64,000 nt of DNA. Source: Cohnella kolymensis. GTDB lineage: Bacteria; Bacillota; Bacilli; Paenibacillales; Paenibacillaceae. The translations under genes were made by a program, and so were the position numbers. The stretch spans positions 62,001-126,000 of the forward strand of contig NZ_JXAL01000016.1 of assembly GCF_000829465.1 (NCBI RefSeq), written 5' to 3'. The notes below the pieces were generated by a model. That model ran no database searches and had not been told where the DNA came from. It saw only the letters and a list, made by a program, of their open reading frames with translations. Positions 55,284-63,568 of the stretch are shown one piece after another (within the stretch, counting starts at the first letter, position 1; each line of letters starts with the position of its first letter).

Positions 55284-55365
55284 ATCGGATCATTAAGATG
55301 GGGTTAGAAGATGGAAAAAACTCCGCACCAGAGGAGTAACAAAACAGGCAAAAAGGAGAATGGAT

Positions 55366-56850
55366 ATGACACAAACGGTTAAAGCGCCGGCGACAAAAGA
55401 AACGGTTAAGGGATTCGATTGTTTGCATTTCATAGACGGAAAATTCGTTCCTTCCAAGAACGGAAAAGTGTTCGACAACATCAATCCGGCCACGGAAGAG
55501 GTAATTGGGACGGTAGCGGAGGGCGGTGCTGCGGAAATTGATCTCGCGGTAGCGGCTGCCAAGAGAGCGTTGAACGGCCCTTGGAAAAAAATGAACGCCA
55601 ATGAGCGGGTCGCTATTCTGCGCCGCATTGCAGATTTGATTATCGAAAGAAAAGATGAAATGTCCATTCTGGAATCTCTCGATACGGGTAAGCCGACTTG
55701 GCTTTCCGGGAGCATCGACGTCCCTCGTGCGGCTTACAATTTCCAGTTCTTCGCGGATTACATCCGCACGCTCACTGCGGAATCGACGCAGCATGACGAT
55801 ATCGCGATCAACTATGCGGTTCGCCGTCCTGTCGGTGTGGTAGCGTTGATCAATCCTTGGAATCTCCCGCTGCTGCTCATGACATGGAAGCTGGCTCCGG
55901 CTCTTGCTGCTGGAAACACGGTTGTCATGAAGCCGGCTGAGTTAACGCCGATGACGGCGACAGTACTGGCAGAAATTTGTCGTGACGCCGGAATGCCGGA
56001 TGGAGTAGTCAACCTGGTCCACGGCTTCGGTCCGGATTCTGCAGGCGCCGCGCTGGTCGAACATCCGGATGTGAACGCGATCAGCTTCACGGGTGAAACG
56101 ACTACAGGAAAAATCATCATGAAGTCCGCTGCCAACAGCTTGAAACGTCTTTCCTACGAATTGGGCGGTAAAAACCCGAACCTCATTTTCGCAGATGCGG
56201 ATTTGGATGAAGTGATTGAAACGACTCTCAAGTCCAGCTTTATTAACCAAGGCGAAGTTTGCCTCTGCGGTTCGAGAATTTATGTCGAGCGCCCGGCGTA
56301 CGAGAAATTCTTGGAGAAATTCGTAGCCAAGACCAAAGAACTCGTGGTCGGCGATCCGTTCGACGCGAAGACCAAAGTCGGCGCTCTTATCAGTGAAGAG
56401 CATTACGATAGAGTTACAAGCTATATCAAGCTTGCGAAAGAAGAAGGCGGAACGATTGTGACCGGCGGCAAGCGTCCGGAAGGATTCGATAAGGGCTACT
56501 TCCTGGAGCCGACGATCATCACCGGGCTTGACCGCAAATGCCGTGTCGTGAACGAGGAGATTTTCGGGCCGGTTGTTACTGTCATTCCGTTCGATACGGA
56601 AGAGGAAGTACTTGATCAAGTGAACGATACTCACTACGGATTGAGCGCGTCGGTCTGGACGAACGACCTTCGCCGTGCACACCGTGTCGCAGGCAGCATT
56701 GAAGCCGGTATCGTTTGGGTTAACACTTGGTTCCTGCGTGATTTGCGGACTCCGTTCGGCGGGATGAAGCAAAGCGGAGTCGGACGCGAAGGCGGCGTGC
56801 ACAGCTTCGAGTTCTACTCTGAGCTGACGAATATTTGTATCAAGCTGTAA
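55366..56850 (+). CDS. praB: 2-hydroxymuconate semialdehyde dehydrogenase (PraB-like)
   Basis: About 494 residues. NAD-dependent aldehyde dehydrogenase with WNLPLLLMTWKLAPAL, FTGETTTGK, general-base Glu in ELGGKNPN and catalytic Cys in NQGEVCLCGSR, all typical of DmpC/XylG/PraB. ATG at 55366 has AAGGAG seven bases upstream. Oxidises 2-hydroxymuconate-6-semialdehyde to 2-hydroxymuconate (4-oxalocrotonate enol). First of seven genes in the order B-E-G-F-D-C-H, as in the Paenibacillus JJ-1b pra cluster. Confidence 0.9.
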   Translation: MTQTVKAPATKETVKGFDCLHFIDGKFVPSKNGKVFDNINPATEEVIGTVAEGGAAEIDLAVAAAKRALNGPWKKMNANERVAILRRIADLIIERKDEMSILESLDTGKPTWLSGSIDVPRAAYNFQFFADYIRTLTAESTQHDDIAINYAVRRPVGVVALINPWNLPLLLMTWKLAPALAAGNTVVMKPAELTPMTATVLAEICRDAGMPDGVVNLVHGFGPDSAGAALVEHPDVNAISFTGETTTGKIIMKSAANSLKRLSYELGGKNPNLIFADADLDEVIETTLKSSFINQGEVCLCGSRIYVERPAYEKFLEKFVAKTKELVVGDPFDAKTKVGALISEEHYDRVTSYIKLAKEEGGTIVTGGKRPEGFDKGYFLEPTIITGLDRKCRVVNEEIFGPVVTVIPFDTEEEVLDQVNDTHYGLSASVWTNDLRRAHRVAGSIEAGIVWVNTWFLRDLRTPFGGMKQSGVGREGGVHSFEFYSELTNICIKL

Positions 56851-56869
56851 TTGGGGGGGCGGAAATTTT

Positions 56870-57649
56870 ATGACAGACAAAGCGGCACAATTCGCTGAAC
56901 ATCTGGAGAAAGCGGTTGTCAGCGGCAAGGGCGTAGAGCCCTTGACCGCGCTTGATCCCGAATTAACCATTCAAGATGCTTATCAAGTGCAATTGCATAC
57001 GATCGACAAGAAGGTGCAAGCGGGCAGCAAAATTGTCGGCAAGAAAATCGGTCTGACCTCTTTGGCGATGCAGAAGTTGCTCGGCGTCGACCAGCCGGAC
57101 TATGGCCATCTGCTTGATGACATGGTGGTTCACAACGGCGGAGAAGTTCCTTTTCACCGCGTACTTCAGCCAAAAGTGGAAGCCGAAATTGCCTTTGTTT
57201 TGAAAAAAGATTTGATCGGCCCTCGTGTATCTGCTCTAGATGTCTTGCTTGCCACAGACTATGTGGTCGCTGCTTTGGAGATTGTCGACAGCCGGGTGGC
57301 CGATTGGAAGATCAAGCTTCAGGATACGGTTGCCGATAACGCTTCTTCCGGCTTATATGTATTGGGAGACAAGCGGGTGAAGCCGGATGCCGTGGACTTG
57401 TCCATGGTCGGCAGCGTTCTATATAAGAATGGCGAGATGATGAATACGGGTGTCGGAGCAGCCGCTCTGGGCCATCCGGCAACATGTGTCGCTTGGCTGG
57501 CTAATAAGCTGTTCGAGTTCGGCATAACCCTGAAGGCCGGTGAAGTCATATTGTCCGGGGCATTGTCGGCAGCGGTAAACGCTGAGCCCGGCGATCGTTT
57601 TAGCGCCAGATTGGCGCATTTAGGCGAAGTCAGCGTCAGCTTCAAATAA
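56870..57649 (+). CDS. praE: 2-hydroxypenta-2,4-dienoate hydratase (PraE/DmpE-like)
   Basis: 259 residues of the MhpD/DmpE family (KIGLTSLAMQKLLGVDQPDYG, EAEIAFVLKKDL, DNASSGLYVLG). Adds water to 2-hydroxypentadienoate to give 4-hydroxy-2-oxovalerate. GGGGGG lies before the ATG, 20 bases after praB. Distinguished from the related decarboxylase at 59.6 kb by gene order; the two are paralogues and assignments could be exchanged, but both activities are needed. Confidence 0.87.
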   Translation: MTDKAAQFAEHLEKAVVSGKGVEPLTALDPELTIQDAYQVQLHTIDKKVQAGSKIVGKKIGLTSLAMQKLLGVDQPDYGHLLDDMVVHNGGEVPFHRVLQPKVEAEIAFVLKKDLIGPRVSALDVLLATDYVVAALEIVDSRVADWKIKLQDTVADNASSGLYVLGDKRVKPDAVDLSMVGSVLYKNGEMMNTGVGAAALGHPATCVAWLANKLFEFGITLKAGEVILSGALSAAVNAEPGDRFSARLAHLGEVSVSFK

Positions 57650-57694
57650 AGGATAGCCCATAAGGGTGACAGCAGATAAAAGGAGGATCAGAGT

Positions 57695-58579
57695 ATGTCC
57701 AAGGTTAAAGTGGCAGTGCTGGGTTCAGGCAATATCGGCACCGATTTAATGTATAAGCTTGCCCGATCCAACGTTCTGGAGCTTACGACGATGATCGGAA
57801 TCGATCCGGAGTCCGATGGATTGGCTCGCGCAAGAGGCTTGGGTTATGAGACGATCGACAACGGGCTTCCGGGTTTTCTCGAAAGACCTGAACTTGCCGA
57901 CATCGTGTTCGATGCGACATCGGCTAAGGCTCATGTCCGCCACGCGAAAGCTTTGAGAGAAGCGGGCAAGATGGCTGTAGATTTAACACCTGCCGCTGTT
58001 GGCGCGCTGGTGGTTCCAACAGTAAATATCCGTGAGCATCTCGAAAAGGACAATATCAATCTGATTACTTGCGGCGGTCAAGCGACCATACCGATCGTTC
58101 ATGCGGTTTCTCGTGTGAGTCCCGTTCAGTATGCGGAGATCGTGGCTACGATTTCGAGCAAAAGCGCGGGTCCTGGAACGCGCGCCAACATTGACGAGTT
58201 CACGGTAACGACAGCTCACGGTATTGAGAAGATAGGCGGAGCGGCAAAAGGAAGAGCCATCATTATTCTTAACCCTGCCGAACCTCCGATTCTGATGAGA
58301 GATACCGTGTACACACTTGTCGATCCTGAGCGTATGGATGAGCAAGCGATTCGTAAGTCCATCTCCGACATGGCAAAAGATATTCAAACGTATGTACCGG
58401 GCTATCGCTTGAGGACAGAGCCTATCATTGAAGGCAACAAAGTAACCGTTTTCGTAGAGGTCGAAGGCGCCGGGGATTATTTGCCGAAATACTCAGGAAA
58501 CCTGGACATCATGACAGCGGCGGCAGTCAAGGTGGCCGAAGAGTTCGCACTTCATAAACTTTCTCAAACGGTGAAATAA
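57695..58579 (+). CDS. praG: Acylating acetaldehyde dehydrogenase (PraG/DmpF-like)
   Basis: 294 residues. N-terminal NAD motif [13 protein letters not shown], catalytic Cys in [16 protein letters not shown], and C-terminal [24 protein letters not shown] split by family-usual spacing. Converts acetaldehyde, CoA and NAD to acetyl-CoA. It forms a channelling complex with the aldolase encoded 13 bases downstream. Confidence 0.94.
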   Translation: MSKVKVAVLGSGNIGTDLMYKLARSNVLELTTMIGIDPESDGLARARGLGYETIDNGLPGFLERPELADIVFDATSAKAHVRHAKALREAGKMAVDLTPAAVGALVVPTVNIREHLEKDNINLITCGGQATIPIVHAVSRVSPVQYAEIVATISSKSAGPGTRANIDEFTVTTAHGIEKIGGAAKGRAIIILNPAEPPILMRDTVYTLVDPERMDEQAIRKSISDMAKDIQTYVPGYRLRTEPIIEGNKVTVFVEVEGAGDYLPKYSGNLDIMTAAAVKVAEEFALHKLSQTVK

Positions 58580-58592
58580 GGAGGTCGTTACG

Positions 58593-59612
58593 ATGAGTAC
58601 CGAACGCGATATTTTGATTACGGAAGTAGCTCTGCGCGATGGAAGCCATGCCATTGCTCATCAATATACCGTAGAACAAGTAAAGAAAGTCGCCAAGGCT
58701 TTGGGTGAGGCGAACGTTCCCTATATTGAAGTTGCGCATGGAGACGGTTTGGGCGGCTCTACCCTTCAATATGGCCTGTCCCGCACGAACGAAATGGAAC
58801 TGATCGAAGCTGCGGTATCCGTATGCGGCGACTCCAAAGTGGCGGTTCTGGTTTTACCGGGAATCGGTACGATCACCGATCTCAAACAGGCTGTCAGCAT
58901 CGGAGCGAAAATGGCCCGAGTCGCGACGCACGTGACGGAGGCGGATGTTTCGGCCCAGCACTTGAGTAAAGCGAAGGAAATGGGACTCGAAACTGTCGGC
59001 TTCTTGATGATGTCCCATATGGCGCCTGTGGAGAAGCTGGTCGAGCAGGCGAAGCTGATGGAAAGCTATGGAGCCGACACGGTATACATGGTAGACTCGG
59101 CCGGGGCACTCCTTCCGCATCAAGTAAAAGAGCGGGTGCGTGCGCTGCGTCAGAATCTTCAAGTAAATGTCGGCTTCCATGGACATAACAATCTCTCCTT
59201 AGCCATGGCCAATACATTGGCAGCGATCGAAGAAGGCGCGCAAAGAATCGACGGCAGCATCCGCTGTCTCGGCGCAGGAGCGGGCAATACGCAGACGGAA
59301 GTGCTGATCGCCGTTCTGGAGAATATGGGCATCAAGACAGGAATCGACCTGTACAAACTGATGGATACCGCAGAAGAAGTCATTGCTCCGCTTCTGCAAT
59401 CTCCTCAAGAGATTACAAGAGATAACCTGGTGCTTGGCTATGCAGGAGTTTACTCCAGCTTCTTGCTGCATGCGCAACGCGCATCCAAGAAGTACGGAAT
59501 CGACTCGCGTGATATTCTGATCGAGCTTGGAAGACGCAAAGTGGTCGGCGGCCAAGAAGACATGATCGTAGATGTCGCTGACGAATTGGCAAGACAGAGA
59601 AAGGCCAACTGA
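58593..59612 (+). CDS. praF: 4-hydroxy-2-oxovalerate aldolase (PraF/DmpG-like)
   Basis: 339 residues of the HMGL-like/DmpG family: EVALRDGSHAIAHQYT holds the catalytic Arg, Asp and His; VGFHGHNNLSLAMANTLAAI carries the metal His ligands; YMVDSAGALLP is also typical. Splits 4-hydroxy-2-oxovalerate into pyruvate and acetaldehyde, handed to the preceding dehydrogenase. GGAGG lies before the ATG. Confidence 0.94.
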   Translation: MSTERDILITEVALRDGSHAIAHQYTVEQVKKVAKALGEANVPYIEVAHGDGLGGSTLQYGLSRTNEMELIEAAVSVCGDSKVAVLVLPGIGTITDLKQAVSIGAKMARVATHVTEADVSAQHLSKAKEMGLETVGFLMMSHMAPVEKLVEQAKLMESYGADTVYMVDSAGALLPHQVKERVRALRQNLQVNVGFHGHNNLSLAMANTLAAIEEGAQRIDGSIRCLGAGAGNTQTEVLIAVLENMGIKTGIDLYKLMDTAEEVIAPLLQSPQEITRDNLVLGYAGVYSSFLLHAQRASKKYGIDSRDILIELGRRKVVGGQEDMIVDVADELARQRKAN

Positions 59613-59637
59613 GCTCAGCTTCACAAGGAGGCGTACC

Positions 59638-60420
59638 ATGGATAAAGCAACGATTAAATCGATCGCTCAATTTCTAAATTCCGCCGAGCTGGAAAAGCGG
59701 GAAGTCGTGAAAATAACGAAGGAACATACAGATCTGGATGTCGAGACGGCTTACGAGGTCCAAGAACAATTGGTATTGATGAAGCTGGAAGCGGGCAATG
59801 AAATCATCGGACCGAAAATGGGCTTGACCAGCCAGGCTAAAATGAAACAGATGGGCGTTGAAGAGCCCATTTACGGCTATGTGTTCGATTACATGGTGGT
59901 AAATGGCGACCAACTGTCCATGAGCGAACTGATCCATCCGAAAGTGGAAGCGGAAGTCGCCTTTATTATGGGCAGAGATGTGCAAGGGCCCAATATAACG
60001 GCGGAAGACATTTTGGCAGCAACCGAATATATCATTCCGGCCTTGGAGATTATCGACAGCCGGTATGAGAATTTTAACTTTACCCTCCCGGACGTCATTG
60101 CCGACAATGCTTCCTCATCGAGAGTGTTCTTAGGCACGACGCTTAGACGGCCGCAGGAACTTGAGTTGGATCTGCTTGGCGTAACTCTGAGCATCAATGG
60201 GGAAATCCGCGAGCTTGGCGCAGGCGCGGCGATTCTGGGACATCCTGCTAATGCCATTGCAATGCTGGCCAATATGCTTGCGAGAAAAGGCTTGAAAATC
60301 AAAGCGGGGCAGACGATCCTGGCCGGTGCGATTACAGGAGCCGTTATGCTTCAAGCTGGAGACACCGTTTCGGCCAAATTTGACGGCTTGGGAACGATCG
60401 ATTTTAAAGTAAAGGAATAA
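59638..60420 (+). CDS. praD: 4-oxalocrotonate decarboxylase (PraD/DmpH-like)
   Basis: 260 residues from ATG at 59638 (AAGGAGG upstream). Same fold as the hydratase: GPKMGLTSQAKMKQMGVEEPIYG, EAEVAFIMGRDV, DNASSSRVFLG, each split by normal spacing. MgII-dependent decarboxylation of the 2-oxo-3-hexenedioate form yields 2-hydroxypentadienoate for the hydratase. Position D between aldolase and tautomerase matches the JJ-1b order. Confidence 0.87.
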   Translation: MDKATIKSIAQFLNSAELEKREVVKITKEHTDLDVETAYEVQEQLVLMKLEAGNEIIGPKMGLTSQAKMKQMGVEEPIYGYVFDYMVVNGDQLSMSELIHPKVEAEVAFIMGRDVQGPNITAEDILAATEYIIPALEIIDSRYENFNFTLPDVIADNASSSRVFLGTTLRRPQELELDLLGVTLSINGEIRELGAGAAILGHPANAIAMLANMLARKGLKIKAGQTILAGAITGAVMLQAGDTVSAKFDGLGTIDFKVKE

Positions 60421-60447
60421 ATTGTCGACATATAAGGAGCTGGACAC

Positions 60448-60642
60448 ATGCCGATCATCAACATTCAAATCTTGGAAGGCAGACCGCCGGAAAAAATCAA
60501 ATCCTTGATCGCCAGCGTAACGGAAACAGTCTCTGCCGAGCTGGATGCACCGAAAGAGCGCATCCGCGTGCTGGTCACTGAAGTACCCAAGACGCACTGG
60601 GGTATCGGCGGCGTCGCCACTTCGGATATTCCGAATCGCTGA
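60448..60642 (+). CDS. praC: 4-oxalocrotonate tautomerase (PraC-like)
   Basis: 64 residues. After Met removal the catalytic Pro-1 leads PIINIQILEGRPPEKIKSLI, and Arg in KERIRVLV is in place. Length is exact for the hexameric 4-OT family. Converts the dienol form to the oxo form ahead of the decarboxylase. Confidence 0.92.
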   Translation: MPIINIQILEGRPPEKIKSLIASVTETVSAELDAPKERIRVLVTEVPKTHWGIGGVATSDIPNR

Positions 60643-60674
60643 CAATCTAAACCGTTCCGCTCGGAGGTATCCAT

Positions 60675-61676
60675 ATGCATGACGTACACACGCACTTTAT
60701 TCCATCCGATGTGATGGATTGGTTGAAAGAGAATCAGAATTCCATTCAAGCAAAATGGTTAAAGAAGGATCCCACCAAGGCGGAATTTCTGAGTATCAAC
60801 GGGAAGTGGGACTTTGAACTGAAGGAAGCGTTCATTAACGCGGATCTTTATCTCGATGAACAGGCAGGGGCGGAAATCAGCCACTCCCTGGTCTCCCCTA
60901 TTCCTCAGCTCTTTCTCTATGAGTTTCCTGTGGAGATTACTTCCGAACTGTCAGCTGTATATAACAACAGCCTTTCCAAGTGGGTCAATGCTCATGGAGA
61001 GCGGCTGTCGGCCTTAGCGACAGTGCCGCTCAATGCTCCGGAACAGGCGGCGGTTGAGCTGGAAAGGGCAATGGACCAGGGCTTGAAGGGTGCAATTGTT
61101 GCCTCCTCATGGTCGGGCAACCTGCTGAGCGAAAGCCGGTTCACCCCGTTCTGGGAGACGGCTAATCGCCGGAAGGCAGTTATTTTTATTCACCCGTTGT
61201 TAAACACAGACCCGCGCCTCAGTTCCCGTATGATGCCGAACTTGATCGGTGTTCCTTGGGAAACAACTGTGGCAGCAGCGGATATTCTTTTAAGCGGTAT
61301 GCTGGATACCTATCCGGACGTCAAATTCCTGCTGGCTCACGGCGGCGGGTTTCTCCCTTACCAGATCGGACGTTTAAATAAGGGCTACGAGAAATGGAAG
61401 GCTGTGTCCGGTCCGCTTTCGCAAGCACCCGAGGAGTACCTCAAGCGATTCTGGTACGATACGGTGCTGTGGAACCCGGCAGCCCTGGATTATCTGATCG
61501 AACTGGTCGGAGCGGATCGTGTCGTGCAGGGGACTGACTATCCGTTCGACTTATGTGAATGGCCTGCGGGGTTTGTCGGCTCCAAAGGCTTTCATTCACT
61601 TTTGGAAAATAATGTTTCACGGGCACAGAACCAAAAACACCCTTACGCTTCGAGCGCAAGGGTGTTTTTTTGCTAG
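60675..61676 (+). CDS. praH: Amidohydrolase-type decarboxylase (PraH-like); C-terminus runs into the terminator
   Basis: 333 residues of the ACMSD/amidohydrolase-2 family: metal His pair in HDVHTHFIP, His in FIHPLL, His in LLAHGGGFLPYQIGR and Asp in QGTDYPFDL. By order and family it matches 5-carboxy-2-hydroxymuconate-6-semialdehyde decarboxylase, the step after protocatechuate 2,3-cleavage. The last 18 codons (QNQKHPYASSARVFFC region) lie inside the terminator hairpin and do not resemble the usual family ending, so the 3' end seems replaced. The praI hydroxylase expected next is absent. Confidence 0.85.
   Translation: MHDVHTHFIPSDVMDWLKENQNSIQAKWLKKDPTKAEFLSINGKWDFELKEAFINADLYLDEQAGAEISHSLVSPIPQLFLYEFPVEITSELSAVYNNSLSKWVNAHGERLSALATVPLNAPEQAAVELERAMDQGLKGAIVASSWSGNLLSESRFTPFWETANRRKAVIFIHPLLNTDPRLSSRMMPNLIGVPWETTVAAADILLSGMLDTYPDVKFLLAHGGGFLPYQIGRLNKGYEKWKAVSGPLSQAPEEYLKRFWYDTVLWNPAALDYLIELVGADRVVQGTDYPFDLCEWPAGFVGSKGFHSLLENNVSRAQNQKHPYASSARVFFC
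61634..61671 (+). terminator. Terminator overlapping the end of praH
   Basis: AACACCCTTACGC pairs with GCGCAAGGGTGTT (one A-C mismatch) around TTCGA, then seven T. The stop codon of praH lies just past it. Confidence 0.85.
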
Positions 61677-61794
61677 AGCGAACTCATTTTGATAGCAGAT
61701 TGCCCGAACGCATTGCTTCACTTTTTCTATTATGAAAGAACACAAGAAGGTTCGGTTCTCGTGATCAGGGTAAGTCGATTAAGAAAGGCGGGCG

Positions 61795-62514
61795 ATGGAA
61801 GTGGCTCCGAATTTTGTGCGTTATTCCTTGCGCGATTATACTGAGCAAATACTCAAGCCGGCGGTGGGACAAGTTCGCTTCTCCGAAGTTCACGTTCATC
61901 ATACATGGAGTCCGACGATTGCAGATTTCCGAACGAGGCCGGGGGATTATTACGTACGCGCGATGTGGCGCTTTCACACCGGTACTCGGGGCTGGAGCGA
62001 TATTGCCCAGCATGCGACGATCGATCCTGACGGTTTCATATGGTCGGGCAGGAGCTTGCTCGTTCCACCGGCATCTGCCTCAGGCTATAACGATACCGAC
62101 AACGACGGAGTCCATCCCTTTATGTTCGAGATGATCGGTAACTTCGACAAAGGTGAGGAGAAGCTTGAGGGCGCACAGCTCGCGGCCGCAGCAGGCTTGT
62201 GCCTGGCGATCATGAAGCTGTGGCATCGAGGGCTCGACATGATCCGGTTTCATCGGGAATTTACAACGCTAAAAACATGTCCGGGCTCCGGAATCGATAA
62301 AGCGTGGTTTGTCGAGCAAGTATTGGCTGCCGGGAAGGAGGATGACACCTTGGAACTGACTAACGCTCAACGAAAAATGCTGGTAGATGTGTTGAAGGCA
62401 TTGCTCCGGGAGAAAGTGATCACCGACCCGTCCTGGGTACAAAAAGCTGAACAAGGGACGTTAACGGTCTCGGAACTTACCTGGCTCAATACGATCATTT
62501 TGGCACGCAAATAA
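61795..62514 (+). CDS. N-acetylmuramoyl-L-alanine amidase (Amidase_2/PGRP fold)
   Basis: 239 residues without a signal peptide. Zinc site residues: VHHTWSPT at the start and His, Cys in FHREFTTLKTCPGSGI. Central SDIAQHATIDPDGFIWSGR is typical. Cleaves the bond between muramic acid and the peptide stem. C-terminal 70 residues are helical and may bind wall or a partner. Lack of a signal suggests a phage-derived or lysis-released enzyme. Confidence 0.85.
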   Translation: MEVAPNFVRYSLRDYTEQILKPAVGQVRFSEVHVHHTWSPTIADFRTRPGDYYVRAMWRFHTGTRGWSDIAQHATIDPDGFIWSGRSLLVPPASASGYNDTDNDGVHPFMFEMIGNFDKGEEKLEGAQLAAAAGLCLAIMKLWHRGLDMIRFHREFTTLKTCPGSGIDKAWFVEQVLAAGKEDDTLELTNAQRKMLVDVLKALLREKVITDPSWVQKAEQGTLTVSELTWLNTIILARK

Positions 62515-62535
62515 CGAGTTCTTAATCATTTTCCT

Positions 62536-62727
62536 CTACCATCTTTGTCTATATGAATTCTTCGTTTCCTCGGCATCGCTCCGTGCGACAACCACACTGA
62601 CACATGCTAAAAGCAGACCGGCGACGATCATCGTCGGGGCCAGACCGGCCGAGAATCCGGTGATCCAGAAAAGGAAGGCCGCGCTTATATCCATCACAAC
62701 GAGAACAGCCAAAAGAGCAAAAAGCAT
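62536..62727 (-). CDS. Small two-span membrane protein, unknown
   Basis: 63 residues, two hydrophobic helices (LFALLAVLVVMDISAAFLF and PTMIVAGLLLACVSVVVA) and a charged tail. The minus-strand ATG has a strong GGAGG nine bases upstream, which favours a real gene. Not recognised. Confidence 0.6.
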   Translation of the reverse strand: MLFALLAVLVVMDISAAFLFWITGFSAGLAPTMIVAGLLLACVSVVVARSDAEETKNSYRQRW

Positions 62728-62914
62728 TAAATAACCTCCTGTCGCTTGCTTCTAATACCTTTTACCCAGCAACCGAAAGTATGCAATCCTCAGTATGAAT
62801 TAAGCCTTCCAATCATTAATCAGATCTATAAAAATTTAGCAAAAATGATATGTACGCCCTGATAAAAATCCTTTATATTTGGTGTAAAGTGGTATTTATC
62901 AGGGGGCCTATAAA

Positions 62915-63456
62915 ATGAGAAAATGGTTTAAAGTGCCTTTAATTGCCACACTTACACTAGCTTTACTCAGCGCTTGTACGGGCGGCGGGGGCACGAAAGA
63001 AGGGGAACACCTGTGAATTGGGGTATCGTTACGGCCCCGGTCGATCCGAATAACCGGAATCAAAGCAGCTATTTAGACGTGAGCTTGATTTTTAGCGTCA
63101 ATGCGGCTTCTCAATTCGCTAAAATCAACGGCAAATCACAGGGCTTTAATTTGTCGTCATGGACGGCTTACAATGCGGATCAGGACGGCAGGAAAATGGA
63201 TGCATTCTATAAGCTGGAACCGAAAAGAAATAATTCTTCGGAATTCGACAAAGCTCCAGCCGGCTTTTTCTTCGCTTATTGAGAAATTGTAAAATCGGAA
63301 ATAGAGCAGCTTGTCACAGATAAAAAGACGATTGATGAGGCGCTGAAGTCGATTCAAGACAGGGCGCAAGCGGAATTGACCAAACAGAAGAATGCTGAGA
63401 AAGCGGCGAGCGCTTCTCCATCCGAATCGGCATCGCCTTCGGCTGCTAAGCCGTAA
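62915..63456 (+). pseudogene. Solute-binding lipoprotein, decayed
   Basis: Begins with a good signal peptide and lipobox (LLSACTGG) after AGGGGG, but the frame breaks near 63000, roughly the first two-thirds of the mature protein is missing, and the C-terminal part (WGIVTAPVDPNNRNQ, NLSSWTAYNADQDGRKMDAF) is interrupted by an in-frame TGA near 63280 before EIVKSEIEQLVTDKKTIDEA. The C-terminus matches MsmE-type sugar-binding proteins. Deletion, frame break and nonsense codon together make this a true pseudogene. Confidence 0.75.
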
Positions 63457-63463
63457 TAGCCAT

Positions 63464-63505
63464 AAAAGGCTCTCCCAAGTTTGATGCTGGGAGAGCCTTT
63501 TATTT
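63464..63505 (+). terminator. Terminator after the lipoprotein relic
   Basis: AAAAGGCTCTCCCA pairs perfectly with TGGGAGAGCCTTTT, then a T-rich tail. Confidence 0.88.
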
Positions 63506-63568
63506 TAAAGACATGAACACGCTTAAAAAATCGTAAATATGAGTAGTGGGGAGAGGAGGCGCAGCGGC

